Positions 10,101 to 18,542 of a stretch of DNA of 64,000 bases are shown here, in pieces. The DNA is taken from positions 8,267,949 to 8,331,948 of the forward strand of contig OU696582.1 of assembly GCA_916048095.2 (NCBI GenBank). Direction: 5' to 3'. The notes beneath the pieces are model-generated. The model made no database searches and was not told the origin of the DNA. It worked only from the letters and a program-made list of their open reading frames with translations. Position 1 is the stretch's first letter. Each line of letters begins with the position of its first letter. Source of the stretch: Sacculina carcini. Its lineage: Eukaryota; Arthropoda; Thecostraca; Sacculinidae. The position numbers and the translations under genes were made by a program.

Positions 10101-10640
10101 CTGAAATGCGCAGAGCTGTCATGCATTGTGGAAACAAGAAGAGATCCTGTTGTGTATGCAATCAAGACAGAAGAAGATCATACTGGCAAGTTATTAACCC
10201 ATTTTTCTTCTTGGCACCGAATGAAAAGAGCTATAGCCTGGATGCTAAGATTTCGAGCCTTTCTGCGTAAGAAACCTTTTAGTCATGGCTTTTTGTCAGT
10301 AGATGAACTAAAAAACTCCGAGAAATGGATTGTTATTTACGCCCAGAAGTCTTTGAATTCGGATGAAACAAGTATATTGGAGCGATTAGATCCGATGTTG
10401 TCAAATCGTGGAGTACTTGTTGTAGGAGGCAGGACTCAGGCCGCGAAGATCGAAGATCATGCGAAGCATCAGATAATCTTGCCTGGAGATCACCATGTGT
10501 CAAAATGCATACTATATGAAATACATAATCTATTTGGACATTGTGGCTCAGAGAGAACGCTTACAGAGAGCAGAAAATTGTCTCTTCCATTGGTTTCCAG
10601 TCGGGTTCAACGCCTGAAAACTGCACGAGACCATTGTTGA
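7059..10640 (+). CDS. pol: BEL/Pao Gag C-terminus and Pol: zinc knuckles, protease, RT, RNase H, partial integrase
   Basis: This is an 1193-residue open frame. The real homology begins near 7137 (EFIQKEARLA); the first Met is not a likely start. Residues 115-128 and 187-200 are CX2CX4HX4C zinc knuckles. Residues 269-271 (DSG, 7863-7871) are the aspartic protease site in a DUF1758-like domain. The RT/Peptidase_A17 region includes ADIEAMFHQV and the catalytic YVDD at residue 677 (9087). RNase H follows with FCDAS (Asp near residue 858), PRLEL and FWTDST. The frame ends with the integrase H2C2 finger and then fuses near 10580 to antisense viral DNA. The integrase core and the DUF5641-type tail are missing, so the element is not autonomous. 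The RT and protease sites look intact, suggesting recent insertion or duplication. Confidence 0.93.
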   Translation: MGIRSGQLESRKTVFSVYVSTVSCFCEFIQKEARLACDPITSLQAVKRTPQERSERNRRGHVSLFTQADGEHELSFKSSDLCCVCCGSHETISCPGLLKMNVKERQRIVMEKRLCFICLKGGHVFSKCPSQYKCSVCSGPHAHILHQDSSEFKCPCCDQRHYILRCPRFKSLSIKERWNLVKSEGLCAICFKRDHIGSNCTRKYYCTVDGCGKAHSSFLHLPMNRETNVKSRTSHFTCSQGQKLALPIVPVRVRCPGSDNHVDTYALLDSGSNSSYCTETLFQDVCAEGKSRAIELTTITQRKMIIESKSTKLVLSDVKDTNCSLISEVTVRPSLNIDLSGLACDIEVNKWRHLSDISIPKLDVGQVHLLIGQDCSDLFIPTEIRRGRPGEPYAMKTPLGWAIHGPVDAGITMRSSYFVHGGHVSNNLARMWDLEDAHCEKTGMSQDDMKVMELWSKNIALDGVHYTLNIPFKAGSLCLPDNRTLAVTRLQSLKKRLIKDHTFKDSYSKEIQKLTEKGYAEEVPISDLNRSDGKVWYLPHHSVVNPRKPGKMRVVFDCAAKYKGVSLNDCVHQGPELSNKLIGVLLRFRQGPIAFVADIEAMFHQVKVNLKDRDVLRFLWFEGDDTNGELKEYRMTSHLFGGNWSPSCAAYALQEVAREFVSEYPPSVLSTILRNFYVDDCLKTEKSAYAAVEVAKQLMEILSFRGFKLTKFVSNSAEFMKGIPEERRGSCYQSLNVSLEKLSVQRALGMLWDVELDVFKFDVQIQEKPYTKRGLLSTLSTVYDPLGFVSPFVLPARRMFQELCRLDVGWDSQLPEDIMEQWLKWTNDFTVVASYRVPRCVNASDEPAVTYQLHHFCDASEYGYGAVSYIRTEHDAHVCSVRLVLAKARLAPIKGATIPRLELAGAVEAVRLDNCLRSELDVPLRESVFWTDSTIVLWYLQNSEKRFQTYVANRVAKISENTVQTQWNYVPSCENPADDASRGLTATELLNNSRWLNGPSFLHSTSDKWPRQPALKCAELSCIVETRRDPVVYAIKTEEDHTGKLLTHFSSWHRMKRAIAWMLRFRAFLRKKPFSHGFLSVDELKNSEKWIVIYAQKSLNSDETSILERLDPMLSNRGVLVVGGRTQAAKIEDHAKHQIILPGDHHVSKCILYEIHNLFGHCGSERTLTESRKLSLPLVSSRVQRLKTARDHC

Positions 10641-12513
10641 TTTGCAATGCAACGTTTGGTTTAAGTTCTACAGAAAAAGCACTGGCGGGCGCCGCTGCAT
10701 GCATAACCAACAACACAACCAACATAACAGCGGCTGGGACTGGACCAGCAACAACAAACAAAAACAAGAAAATGCAAATTAGGGCCACGGTTCTAATCCG
10801 GCCCGTAAAATAATCTACCCCTTCCTTCAAATCTTTCAACCACTCGTTCGGTTCGTCCGTCTCAAGGTGGGCCTCAGCCACAAAACGCGGCAATCGAGCA
10901 GTGCTTCCATCCATAGGTCGAAGTGCGGAAGTGCACGTAGGACCCATCGCAATCAAACAAACTAAAATGATACCTGCTCCTTTAACGGGACCCACAACGG
11001 GCACGACAAATATCGCTCCAGTAAAAAAGACAATCCAGCGTGGCGACAAGTTCAACTTGTTGAGCACAGCACACACGTCAAAATATGAGTTGTTAGCCGC
11101 TTCTCCCATCTTGTCACTGAACCAGTTGGTAATGCGGTCAATAGACCGTCCATCTACGGACCGTCTATTTCTAGACAGAGGTCTATGTCGATTTGTGGCC
11201 GCTTCCACTGTAGAACATGTCACATTGTATTTTCCTTCCTGTGTTCCAAGCTCCAATCGTGCGTGAATATAACCACCTTCTCTAGAACACAATTGGCCGT
11301 AATTTCTTACTTTCTCCCAAAATGTTCGATCAAAAGGAGCGGCCACGCAACCACAGGAAACAGCACATTCCCATTCCCGAAGTGTTGCCCAATTGGTGCA
11401 ACCTTCACTCGATGGTTCAATCAACATCAAGGATCGATAATCCGCCGCAAACGTGAAAGTCGACCTACAATCACCTCTGATTGCCACATTGCGACAATCC
11501 CAGTCCGTGTTGTCGGACATGGGATCGATCCGCCAATGTCCAGTTGCATTACAGTTCCGAATGCACATTGCCGACAAAGCAAAAACCAGTCCGATTTTCT
11601 GAACAAGAGTGATTCTGTTGTGCCTAATCCTGGCACGCTCAAAAGAATCCCGCTGGTTTTTCCTCATTGCCCAAGGACGAGTGATGTCAAACTCAGCGAA
11701 TCTGGCTACTCGTCGTCGCACCGGGGCGGGTTTTCGCTCGATCTCATCATGTTTGAGTTCCAAGCTACATTCTGGTTGTTGTACGTCTTTCCAAGGTGCC
11801 CAGGTCGAAACGAATCTGTGCTCCTTCTTGACTTTTGGTTTAAGCAGTTGACGTACTGCTTCCCTAGCCACTCCGATGTCTTGACCATGTATCCAATCCT
11901 TGCCGGACACTGCAATCGGCTTGGGTAGACGAGGATCTTTCACAATCCCAGCCTCTTGAGCGTTCCAAGTAGCGGCATCAAGAACTTTTCCAACAACTCT
12001 TTTAGCCGCCATCATGCGTACCTTATGGTATCGCTTTTTGGGCATACTGAACAATTTCCGGACGTCCATCCATTCTGGCAATCCTGCCAGCCACCAAAAA
12101 CCGGCTTTTTCTTGCAGGTTTTCCTTGCTGCGTTCTTTTTCCAATCGATCGATCTTATGCTGAGCCAACATAGATTGATGTTTGCGGGCCTTCCGAACCT
12201 TCTCCTTCTTCTTTCTTTCTTTTCCCGAATCCAAGGTTTTCCATTTCAAGCCGGCAACATACTTAGGCTTGGCTGATTTCCTGTCGGTGTATTTGAAAGA
12301 CCGACAGATTGACTGGTTCAGATTGATAAGGAAGCAGGTTCCTACCGCATTCCAGTACCACGCATCCCAGTCGCGATCGACTTCGACGGCTGGTTCAAAC
12401 TGCATACCTTCAGGAGTGTCACGTGTGGACAGACCGAAGCTCTTTGCAGCTGCAAAAGATTGTCTCAGTTTTTTGTCCTGAGCTAGACGCACTTTATCTC
12501 CTCCGTTTTTCAT
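10561..12513 (-). CDS. Endogenous flavivirus-like structural precursor, truncated, copy 3
   Basis: This is an uninterrupted 650-residue product from the Met at 12511-12513, with the frame open to 12603 through antisense pol. It has the same domain order as copy 1, and at the one variable site near 2698/5136/11853 it agrees with copy 2. It directly abuts the 3' end of the BEL pol frame (stop at 10638-10640), which reads through the last codons of this gene on the opposite strand. The two coding regions are therefore tail to tail and overlap by about 80 bases. Confidence 0.5.
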   Translation of the reverse strand: MKNGGDKVRLAQDKKLRQSFAAAKSFGLSTRDTPEGMQFEPAVEVDRDWDAWYWNAVGTCFLINLNQSICRSFKYTDRKSAKPKYVAGLKWKTLDSGKERKKKEKVRKARKHQSMLAQHKIDRLEKERSKENLQEKAGFWWLAGLPEWMDVRKLFSMPKKRYHKVRMMAAKRVVGKVLDAATWNAQEAGIVKDPRLPKPIAVSGKDWIHGQDIGVAREAVRQLLKPKVKKEHRFVSTWAPWKDVQQPECSLELKHDEIERKPAPVRRRVARFAEFDITRPWAMRKNQRDSFERARIRHNRITLVQKIGLVFALSAMCIRNCNATGHWRIDPMSDNTDWDCRNVAIRGDCRSTFTFAADYRSLMLIEPSSEGCTNWATLREWECAVSCGCVAAPFDRTFWEKVRNYGQLCSREGGYIHARLELGTQEGKYNVTCSTVEAATNRHRPLSRNRRSVDGRSIDRITNWFSDKMGEAANNSYFDVCAVLNKLNLSPRWIVFFTGAIFVVPVVGPVKGAGIILVCLIAMGPTCTSALRPMDGSTARLPRFVAEAHLETDEPNEWLKDLKEGVDYFTGRIRTVALICIFLFLFVVAGPVPAAVMLVVLLVMHAAAPASAFSVELKPNVALQINNGLVQFSGVEPDWKPMEETIFCSL

Positions 12514-12565
12514 TGTTGTATTCTTAATACGCGATCGAAAAGCATGCATCGAGCTGTCATGCATT

Positions 12566-13078
12566 GTGGAAACAAGAAGAGATCCTGTTGTGTATGCAAT
12601 CAAGACAGAAGAAGATCATACTGGCAAGTTATTAACCCATTTTTCTTCTTGGCACCGAATGAAAAGAGCTATAGCCTGGATGCTAAGATTTCGAGCCTTT
12701 CTGCGTAAGAAACCTTTTAGTCATGGCTTTTTGTCAGTAGATGAACTAAAAAACTCCGAGAAATGGATTGTTATTTACGCCCAGAAGTCTTTGAATTCGG
12801 ATGAAACAAGTATATTGGAGCGATTAGATCCGATGTTGTCAAATCGTGGAGTACTTGTTGTAGGAGGCAGGACTCAGGCCGCGAAGATCGAAGATCATGC
12901 GAAGCATCAGATAATCTTGCCTGGAGATCACCATGTGTCAAAATGCATACTATATGAAATACATAATCTATTTGGACATTGTGGCTCAGAGAGAACGCTT
13001 ACAGAGAGCAGAAAATTGTCTCTTCCATTGGTTTCCAGTCGGGTTCAACGCCTGAAAACTGCACGAGACCATTGTTGA
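12566..13078 (+). pseudogene. BEL integrase N-terminal fragment in array unit 4
   Basis: This is the same 170-codon frame as at 3411-3923: integrase linker and H2C2 zinc finger, then antisense viral sequence. Nothing in it marks an independent gene. Confidence 0.75.
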
Positions 13079-15539
13079 TTTGCAATGCAACGTTTGGTTT
13101 AAGTTCTACAGAAAAAGCACTGGCGGGCGCCGCTGCATGCATAACCAACAACACAACCAACATAACAGCGGCTGGGACTGGACCAGCAACAACAAACAAA
13201 AACAAGAAAATGCAAATTAGGGCCACGGTTCTAATCCGGCCCGTAAAATAATCTACCCCTTCCTTCAAATCTTTCAACCACTCGTTCGGTTCGTCCGTCT
13301 CAAGGTGGGCCTCAGCCACAAAACGCGGCAATCGAGCAGTGCTTCCATCCATAGGTCGAAGTGCGGAAGTGCACGTAGGACCCATCGCAATCAAACAAAC
13401 TAAAATGATACCTGCTCCTTTAACGGGACCCACAACGGGCACGACAAATATCGCTCCAGTAAAAAAGACAATCCAGCGTGGCGACAAGTTCAACTTGTTG
13501 AGCACAGCACACACGTCAAAATATGAGTTGTTAGCCGCTTCTCCCATCTTGTCACTGAACCAGTTGTTAATGCGGTCAATAGACCGTCCATCTACGGACC
13601 GTCTATTTCTAGACAGAGGTCTATGTCGATTTGTGGCCGCTTCCACTGTAGAACATGTCACATTGTATTTTCCTTCCTGTGTTCCAAGCTCCAATCGTGC
13701 GTGAATATAACCACCTTCTCTAGAACACAATTGGCCGTAATTTCTTACTTTCTCCCAAAATGTTCGATCAAAAGGAGCGGCCACGCAAAACAAGAAAATG
13801 CAAATTAGGGCCACGGTTCTAATCCGGCCCGTAAAATAATCTACCCCTTCCTTCAAATCTTTCAACCACTCGTTCGGTTCGTCCGTCTCAAGGTGGGCCT
13901 CAGCCACAAAACGCGGCAATCGAGCAGTGCTTCCATCCATAGGTCGAAGTGCGGAAGTGCACGTAGGACCCATCGCAATCAAACAAACTAAAATGATACC
14001 TGCTCCTTTAACGGGACCCACAACGGGCACGACAAATATCGCTCCAGTAAAAAAGACAATCCAGCGTGGCGACAAGTTCAACTTGTTGAGCACAGCACAC
14101 ACGTCAAAATATGAGTTGTTAGCCGCTTCTCCCATCTTGTCACTGAACCAGTTGGTAATGCGGTCAATAGACCGTCCATCTACGGACCGTCTATTTCTAG
14201 ACAGAGGTCTATGTCGATTTGTGGCCGCTTCCACTGTAGAACATGTCACATTGTATTTTCCTTCCTGTGTTCCAAGCTCCAATCGTGCGTGAATATAACC
14301 ACCTTCTCTAGAACACAATTGGCCGTAATTTCTTACTTTCTCCCAAAATGTTCGATCAAAAGGAGCGGCCACGCAACCACAGGAAACAGCACATTCCCAT
14401 TCCCGAAGTGTTGCCCAATTGGTGCAACCTTCACTCGATGGTTCAATCAACATCAAGGATCGATAATCCGCCGCAAACGTGAAAGTCGACCTACAATCAC
14501 CTCTGATTGCCACATTGCGACAATCCCAGTCCGTGTTGTCGGACATGGGATCGATCCGCCAATGTCCAGTTGCATTACAGTTCCGAATGCACATTGCCGA
14601 CAAAGCAAAAACCAGTCCGATTTTCTGAACAAGAGTGATTCTGTTGTGCCTAATCCTGGCACGCTCAAAAGAATCCCGCTGGTTTTTCCTCATTGCCCAA
14701 GGACGAGTGATGTCAAACTCAGCGAATCTGGCTACTCGTCGTCGCACCGGGGCGGGTTTTCGCTCGATCTCATCATGTTTGAGTTCCAAGCTACATTCTG
14801 GTTGTTGTACGTCTTTCCAAGGTGCCCAGGTCGAAACGAATCTGTGCTCCTTCTTGACTTTTGGTTTAAGCAGTTGACGTACTGCTTCCCTAGCCACTCC
14901 GATGTCTTGACCATGTATCCAATCCTTGCCGGACACTGCAATCGGCTTGGGTAGACGAGGATCTTTCACAATCCCAGCCTCTTGAGCGTTCCAAGTAGCG
15001 GCATCAAGAACTTTTCCAACAACTCTTTTAGCCGCCATCATGCGTACCTTATGGTATCGCTTTTTGGGCATACTGAACAATTTCCGGACGTCCATCCATT
15101 CTGGCAATCCTGCCAGCCACCAAAAACCGGCTTTTTCTTGCAGGTTTTCCTTGCTGCGTTCTTTTTCCAATCGATCGATCTTATGCTGAGCCAACATAGA
15201 TTGATGTTTGCGGGCCTTCCGAACCTTCTCCTTCTTCTTTCTTTCTTTTCCCGAATCCAAGGTTTTCCATTTCAAGCCGGCAACATACTTAGGCTTGGCT
15301 GATTTCCTGTCGGTGTATTTGAAAGACCGACAGATTGACTGGTTCAGATTGATAAGGAAGCAGGTTCCTACCGCATTCCAGTACCACGCATCCCAGTCGC
15401 GATCGACTTCGACGGCTGGTTCAAACTGCATACCTTCAGGAGTGTCACGTGTGGACAGACCGAAGCTCTTTGCAGCTGCAAAAGATTGTCTCAGTTTTTT
15501 GTCCTGAGCTAGACGCACTTTATCTCCTCCGTTTTTCAT
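12999..15539 (-). CDS. Flavivirus-like structural precursor with in-frame 588-bp duplication, copy 4
   Basis: The frame is open from 15629; from the Met at 15537-15539 the product is 846 residues. It differs from copies 1-3 by an exact in-frame duplication of residues 419-614: most of the pr-like Cys domain, the furin-type site, the first M-like module and the start of the second. The joint fuses the first membrane segment of the second M-like module to a Cys of the pr-like domain near 13788. The product therefore has two furin-type sites. One Thr is changed to Asn in the C-terminal duplicate through the base at 13566. A 196-codon duplication that stays open could be chance, because 588 is a multiple of three. 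Confidence 0.5.
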   Translation of the reverse strand: MKNGGDKVRLAQDKKLRQSFAAAKSFGLSTRDTPEGMQFEPAVEVDRDWDAWYWNAVGTCFLINLNQSICRSFKYTDRKSAKPKYVAGLKWKTLDSGKERKKKEKVRKARKHQSMLAQHKIDRLEKERSKENLQEKAGFWWLAGLPEWMDVRKLFSMPKKRYHKVRMMAAKRVVGKVLDAATWNAQEAGIVKDPRLPKPIAVSGKDWIHGQDIGVAREAVRQLLKPKVKKEHRFVSTWAPWKDVQQPECSLELKHDEIERKPAPVRRRVARFAEFDITRPWAMRKNQRDSFERARIRHNRITLVQKIGLVFALSAMCIRNCNATGHWRIDPMSDNTDWDCRNVAIRGDCRSTFTFAADYRSLMLIEPSSEGCTNWATLREWECAVSCGCVAAPFDRTFWEKVRNYGQLCSREGGYIHARLELGTQEGKYNVTCSTVEAATNRHRPLSRNRRSVDGRSIDRITNWFSDKMGEAANNSYFDVCAVLNKLNLSPRWIVFFTGAIFVVPVVGPVKGAGIILVCLIAMGPTCTSALRPMDGSTARLPRFVAEAHLETDEPNEWLKDLKEGVDYFTGRIRTVALICIFLFCVAAPFDRTFWEKVRNYGQLCSREGGYIHARLELGTQEGKYNVTCSTVEAATNRHRPLSRNRRSVDGRSIDRINNWFSDKMGEAANNSYFDVCAVLNKLNLSPRWIVFFTGAIFVVPVVGPVKGAGIILVCLIAMGPTCTSALRPMDGSTARLPRFVAEAHLETDEPNEWLKDLKEGVDYFTGRIRTVALICIFLFLFVVAGPVPAAVMLVVLLVMHAAAPASAFSVELKPNVALQINNGLVQFSGVEPDWKPMEETIFCSL

Positions 15540-15591
15540 TGTTGTATTCTTAATACGCGATCGAAAAGCATGCATCGAGCTGTCATGCATT

Positions 15592-16104
15592 GTGGAAACA
15601 AGAAGAGATCCTGTTGTGTATGCAATCAAGACAGAAGAAGATCATACTGGCAAGTTATTAACCCATTTTTCTTCTTGGCACCGAATGAAAAGAGCTATAG
15701 CCTGGATGCTAAGATTTCGAGCCTTTCTGCGTAAGAAACCTTTTAGTCATGGCTTTTTGTCAGTAGATGAACTAAATAACTCCGAGAAATGGATTGTTAT
15801 TTACGCCCAGAAGTCTTTGAATTCGGATGAAACAAGTATATTGGAGCGATTAGATCCGATGTTGTCAAATCGTGGAGTACTTGTTGTAGGAGGCAGGACT
15901 CAGGCCGCGAAGATCGAAGATCATGCGAAGCATCAGATAATCTTGCCTGGAGATCACCATGTGTCAAAATGCATACTATATGAAATACATAATCTATTTG
16001 GACATTGTGGCTCAGAGAGAACGCTTACAGAGAGCAGAAAATTGTCTCTTCCATTGGTTTCCAGTCGGGTTCAACGCCTGAAAACTGCACGAGACCATTG
16101 TTGA
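15592..16104 (+). pseudogene. BEL integrase N-terminal fragment in array unit 5
   Basis: This is a repeat of the integrase linker and zinc-finger fragment. It differs from other copies by Lys to Asn at about 15776 (aaaaac to aataac). It is carried by the tandem unit. Confidence 0.75.
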
Positions 16105-17977
16105 TTTGCAATGCAACGTTTGGTTTAAGTTCTACAGAAAAAGCACTGGCGGGCGCCGCTGCATGCATAACCAACAACACAACCAACATAACAGCGGCTG
16201 GGACTGGACCAGCAACAACAAACAAAAACAAGAAAATGCAAATTAGGGCCACGGTTCTAATCCGGCCCGTAAAATAATCTACCCCTTCCTTCAAATCTTT
16301 CAACCACTCGTTCGGTTCGTCCGTCTCAAGGTGGGCCTCAGCCACAAAACGCGGCAATCGAGCAGTGCTTCCATCCATAGGTCGAAGTGCGGAAGTGCAC
16401 GTAGGACCCATCGCAATCAAACAAACTAAAATGATACCTGCTCCTTTAACGGGACCCACAACGGGCACGACAAATATCGCTCCAGTAAAAAAGACAATCC
16501 AGCGTGGCGACAAGTTCAACTTGTTGAGCACAGCACACACGTCAAAATATGAGTTGTTAGCCGCTTCTCCCATCTTGTCACTGAACCAGTTGGTAATGCG
16601 GTCAATAGACCGTCCATCTACTGACCGTCTATTTCTAGACAGAGGTCTATGTCGATTTGTGGCCGCTTCCACTGTAGAACATGTCACATTGTATTTTCCT
16701 TCCTGTGTTCCAAGCTCCAATCGTGCGTGAATATAACCACCTTCTCTAGAACACAATTGGCCGTAATTTCTTACTTTCTCCCAAAATGTTCGATCAAAAG
16801 GAGCGGCCACGCAACCACAGGAAACAGCACATTCCCATTCCCGAAGTGTTGCCCAATTGGTGCAACCTTCACTCGATGGTTCAATCAACATCAAGGATCG
16901 ATAATCCGCCGCAAACGTGAAAGTCGACCTACAATCACCTCTGATTGCCACATTGCGACAATCCCAGTCCGTGTTGTCGGACATGGGATCGATCCGCCAA
17001 TGTCCAGTTGCATTACAGTTCCGAATGCACATTGCCGACAAAGCAAAAACCAGTCCGATTTTCTGAACAAGAGTGATTCTGTTGTGCCTAATCCTGGCAC
17101 GCTCAAAAGAATCCCGCTGGTTTTTCCTCATTGCCCAAGGACGAGTGATGTCAAACTCAGCGAATCTGGCTACTCGTCGTCGCACCGGGGCGGGTTTTCG
17201 CTCGATCTCATCATGTTTGAGTTCCAAGCTACATTCTGGTTGTTGTACGTCTTTCCAAGGTGCCCAGGTCGAAACGAATCTGTGCTCCTTCTTGACTTTT
17301 GGTTTAAGCAGTTGACGTACTGCTTCCCTAGCCACTCCGATGTCTTGACCATGTATCCAATCCTTGCCGGACACTGCAATCGGCTTGGATAGACGAGGAT
17401 CTTTCACAATCCCAGCCTCTTGAGCGTTCCAAGTAGCGGCATCAAGAACTTTTCCAACAACTCTTTTAGCCGCCATCATGCGTACCTTATGGTATCGCTT
17501 TTTGGGCATACTGAACAATTTCCGGACGTCCATCCATTCTGGCAATCCTGCCAGCCACCAAAAACCGGCTTTTTCTTGCAGGTTTTCCTTGCTGCGTTCT
17601 TTTTCCAATCGATCGATCTTATGCTGAGCCAACATAGATTGATGTTTGCGGGCCTTCCGAACCTTCTCCTTCTTCTTTCTTTCTTTTCCCGAATCCAAGG
17701 TTTTCCATTTCAAGCCGGCAACATACTTAGGCTTGGCTGATTTCCTGTCGGTGTATTTGAAAGACCGACAGATTGACTGGTTCAGATTGATAAGGAAGCA
17801 GGTTCCTACCGCATTCCAGTACCACGCATCCCAGTCGCGATCGACTTCGACGGCTGGTTCAAACTGCATACCTTCAGGAGTGTCACGTGTGGACAGACCG
17901 AAGCTCTTTGCAGCTGCAAAAGATTGTCTCAGTTTTTTGTCCTGAGCTAGACGCACTTTATCTCCTCCGTTTTTCAT
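16025..17977 (-). CDS. Endogenous flavivirus-like structural precursor, truncated, copy 5
   Basis: This is an uninterrupted 650-residue product from the Met at 17975-17977, without the 588-base duplication. A Pro to Ser change (base 17391) is shared with copy 6, linking these two units. Another base change at 16622 does not alter the protein. Domain layout is as in copy 1. Confidence 0.5.
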   Translation of the reverse strand: MKNGGDKVRLAQDKKLRQSFAAAKSFGLSTRDTPEGMQFEPAVEVDRDWDAWYWNAVGTCFLINLNQSICRSFKYTDRKSAKPKYVAGLKWKTLDSGKERKKKEKVRKARKHQSMLAQHKIDRLEKERSKENLQEKAGFWWLAGLPEWMDVRKLFSMPKKRYHKVRMMAAKRVVGKVLDAATWNAQEAGIVKDPRLSKPIAVSGKDWIHGQDIGVAREAVRQLLKPKVKKEHRFVSTWAPWKDVQQPECSLELKHDEIERKPAPVRRRVARFAEFDITRPWAMRKNQRDSFERARIRHNRITLVQKIGLVFALSAMCIRNCNATGHWRIDPMSDNTDWDCRNVAIRGDCRSTFTFAADYRSLMLIEPSSEGCTNWATLREWECAVSCGCVAAPFDRTFWEKVRNYGQLCSREGGYIHARLELGTQEGKYNVTCSTVEAATNRHRPLSRNRRSVDGRSIDRITNWFSDKMGEAANNSYFDVCAVLNKLNLSPRWIVFFTGAIFVVPVVGPVKGAGIILVCLIAMGPTCTSALRPMDGSTARLPRFVAEAHLETDEPNEWLKDLKEGVDYFTGRIRTVALICIFLFLFVVAGPVPAAVMLVVLLVMHAAAPASAFSVELKPNVALQINNGLVQFSGVEPDWKPMEETIFCSL

Positions 17978-18029
17978 TGTTGTATTCTTAATACGCGATC
18001 GAAAAGCATGCATCGAGCTGTCATGCATT

Positions 18030-18542
18030 GTGGAAACAAGAAGAGATCCTGTTGTGTATGCAATCAAGACAGAAGAAGATCATACTGGCAAGTTATTAAC
18101 CCATTTTTCTTCTTGGCACCGAATGAAAAGAGCTATAGCCTGGATGCTAAGATTTCGAGCCTTTCTGCGTAAGAAACCTTTTAGTCATGGCTTTTTGTCA
18201 GTAGATGAACTAAAAAACTCCGAGAAATGGATTGTTATTTACGCCCAGAAGTCTTTGAATTCGGATGAAACAAGTATATTGGAGCGATTAGATCCGATGT
18301 TGTCAAATCGTGGAGTACTTGTTGTAGGAGGCAGGACTCAGGCCGCGAAGATCGAAGATCATGCGAAGCATCAGATAATCTTGCCTGGAGATCACCATGT
18401 GTCAAAATGCATACTATATGAAATACATAATCTATTTGGACATTGTGGCTCAGAGAGAACGCTTACAGAGAGCAGAAAATTGTCTCTTCCATTGGTTTCC
18501 AGTCGGGTTCAACGCCTGAAAACTGCACGAGACCATTGTTGA
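18030..18542 (+). pseudogene. BEL integrase N-terminal fragment in array unit 6
   Basis: This is the last full repeat of the integrase linker and H2C2 fragment before the sequence gap. Its translation is identical to the copy at 3411-3923. Confidence 0.75.
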
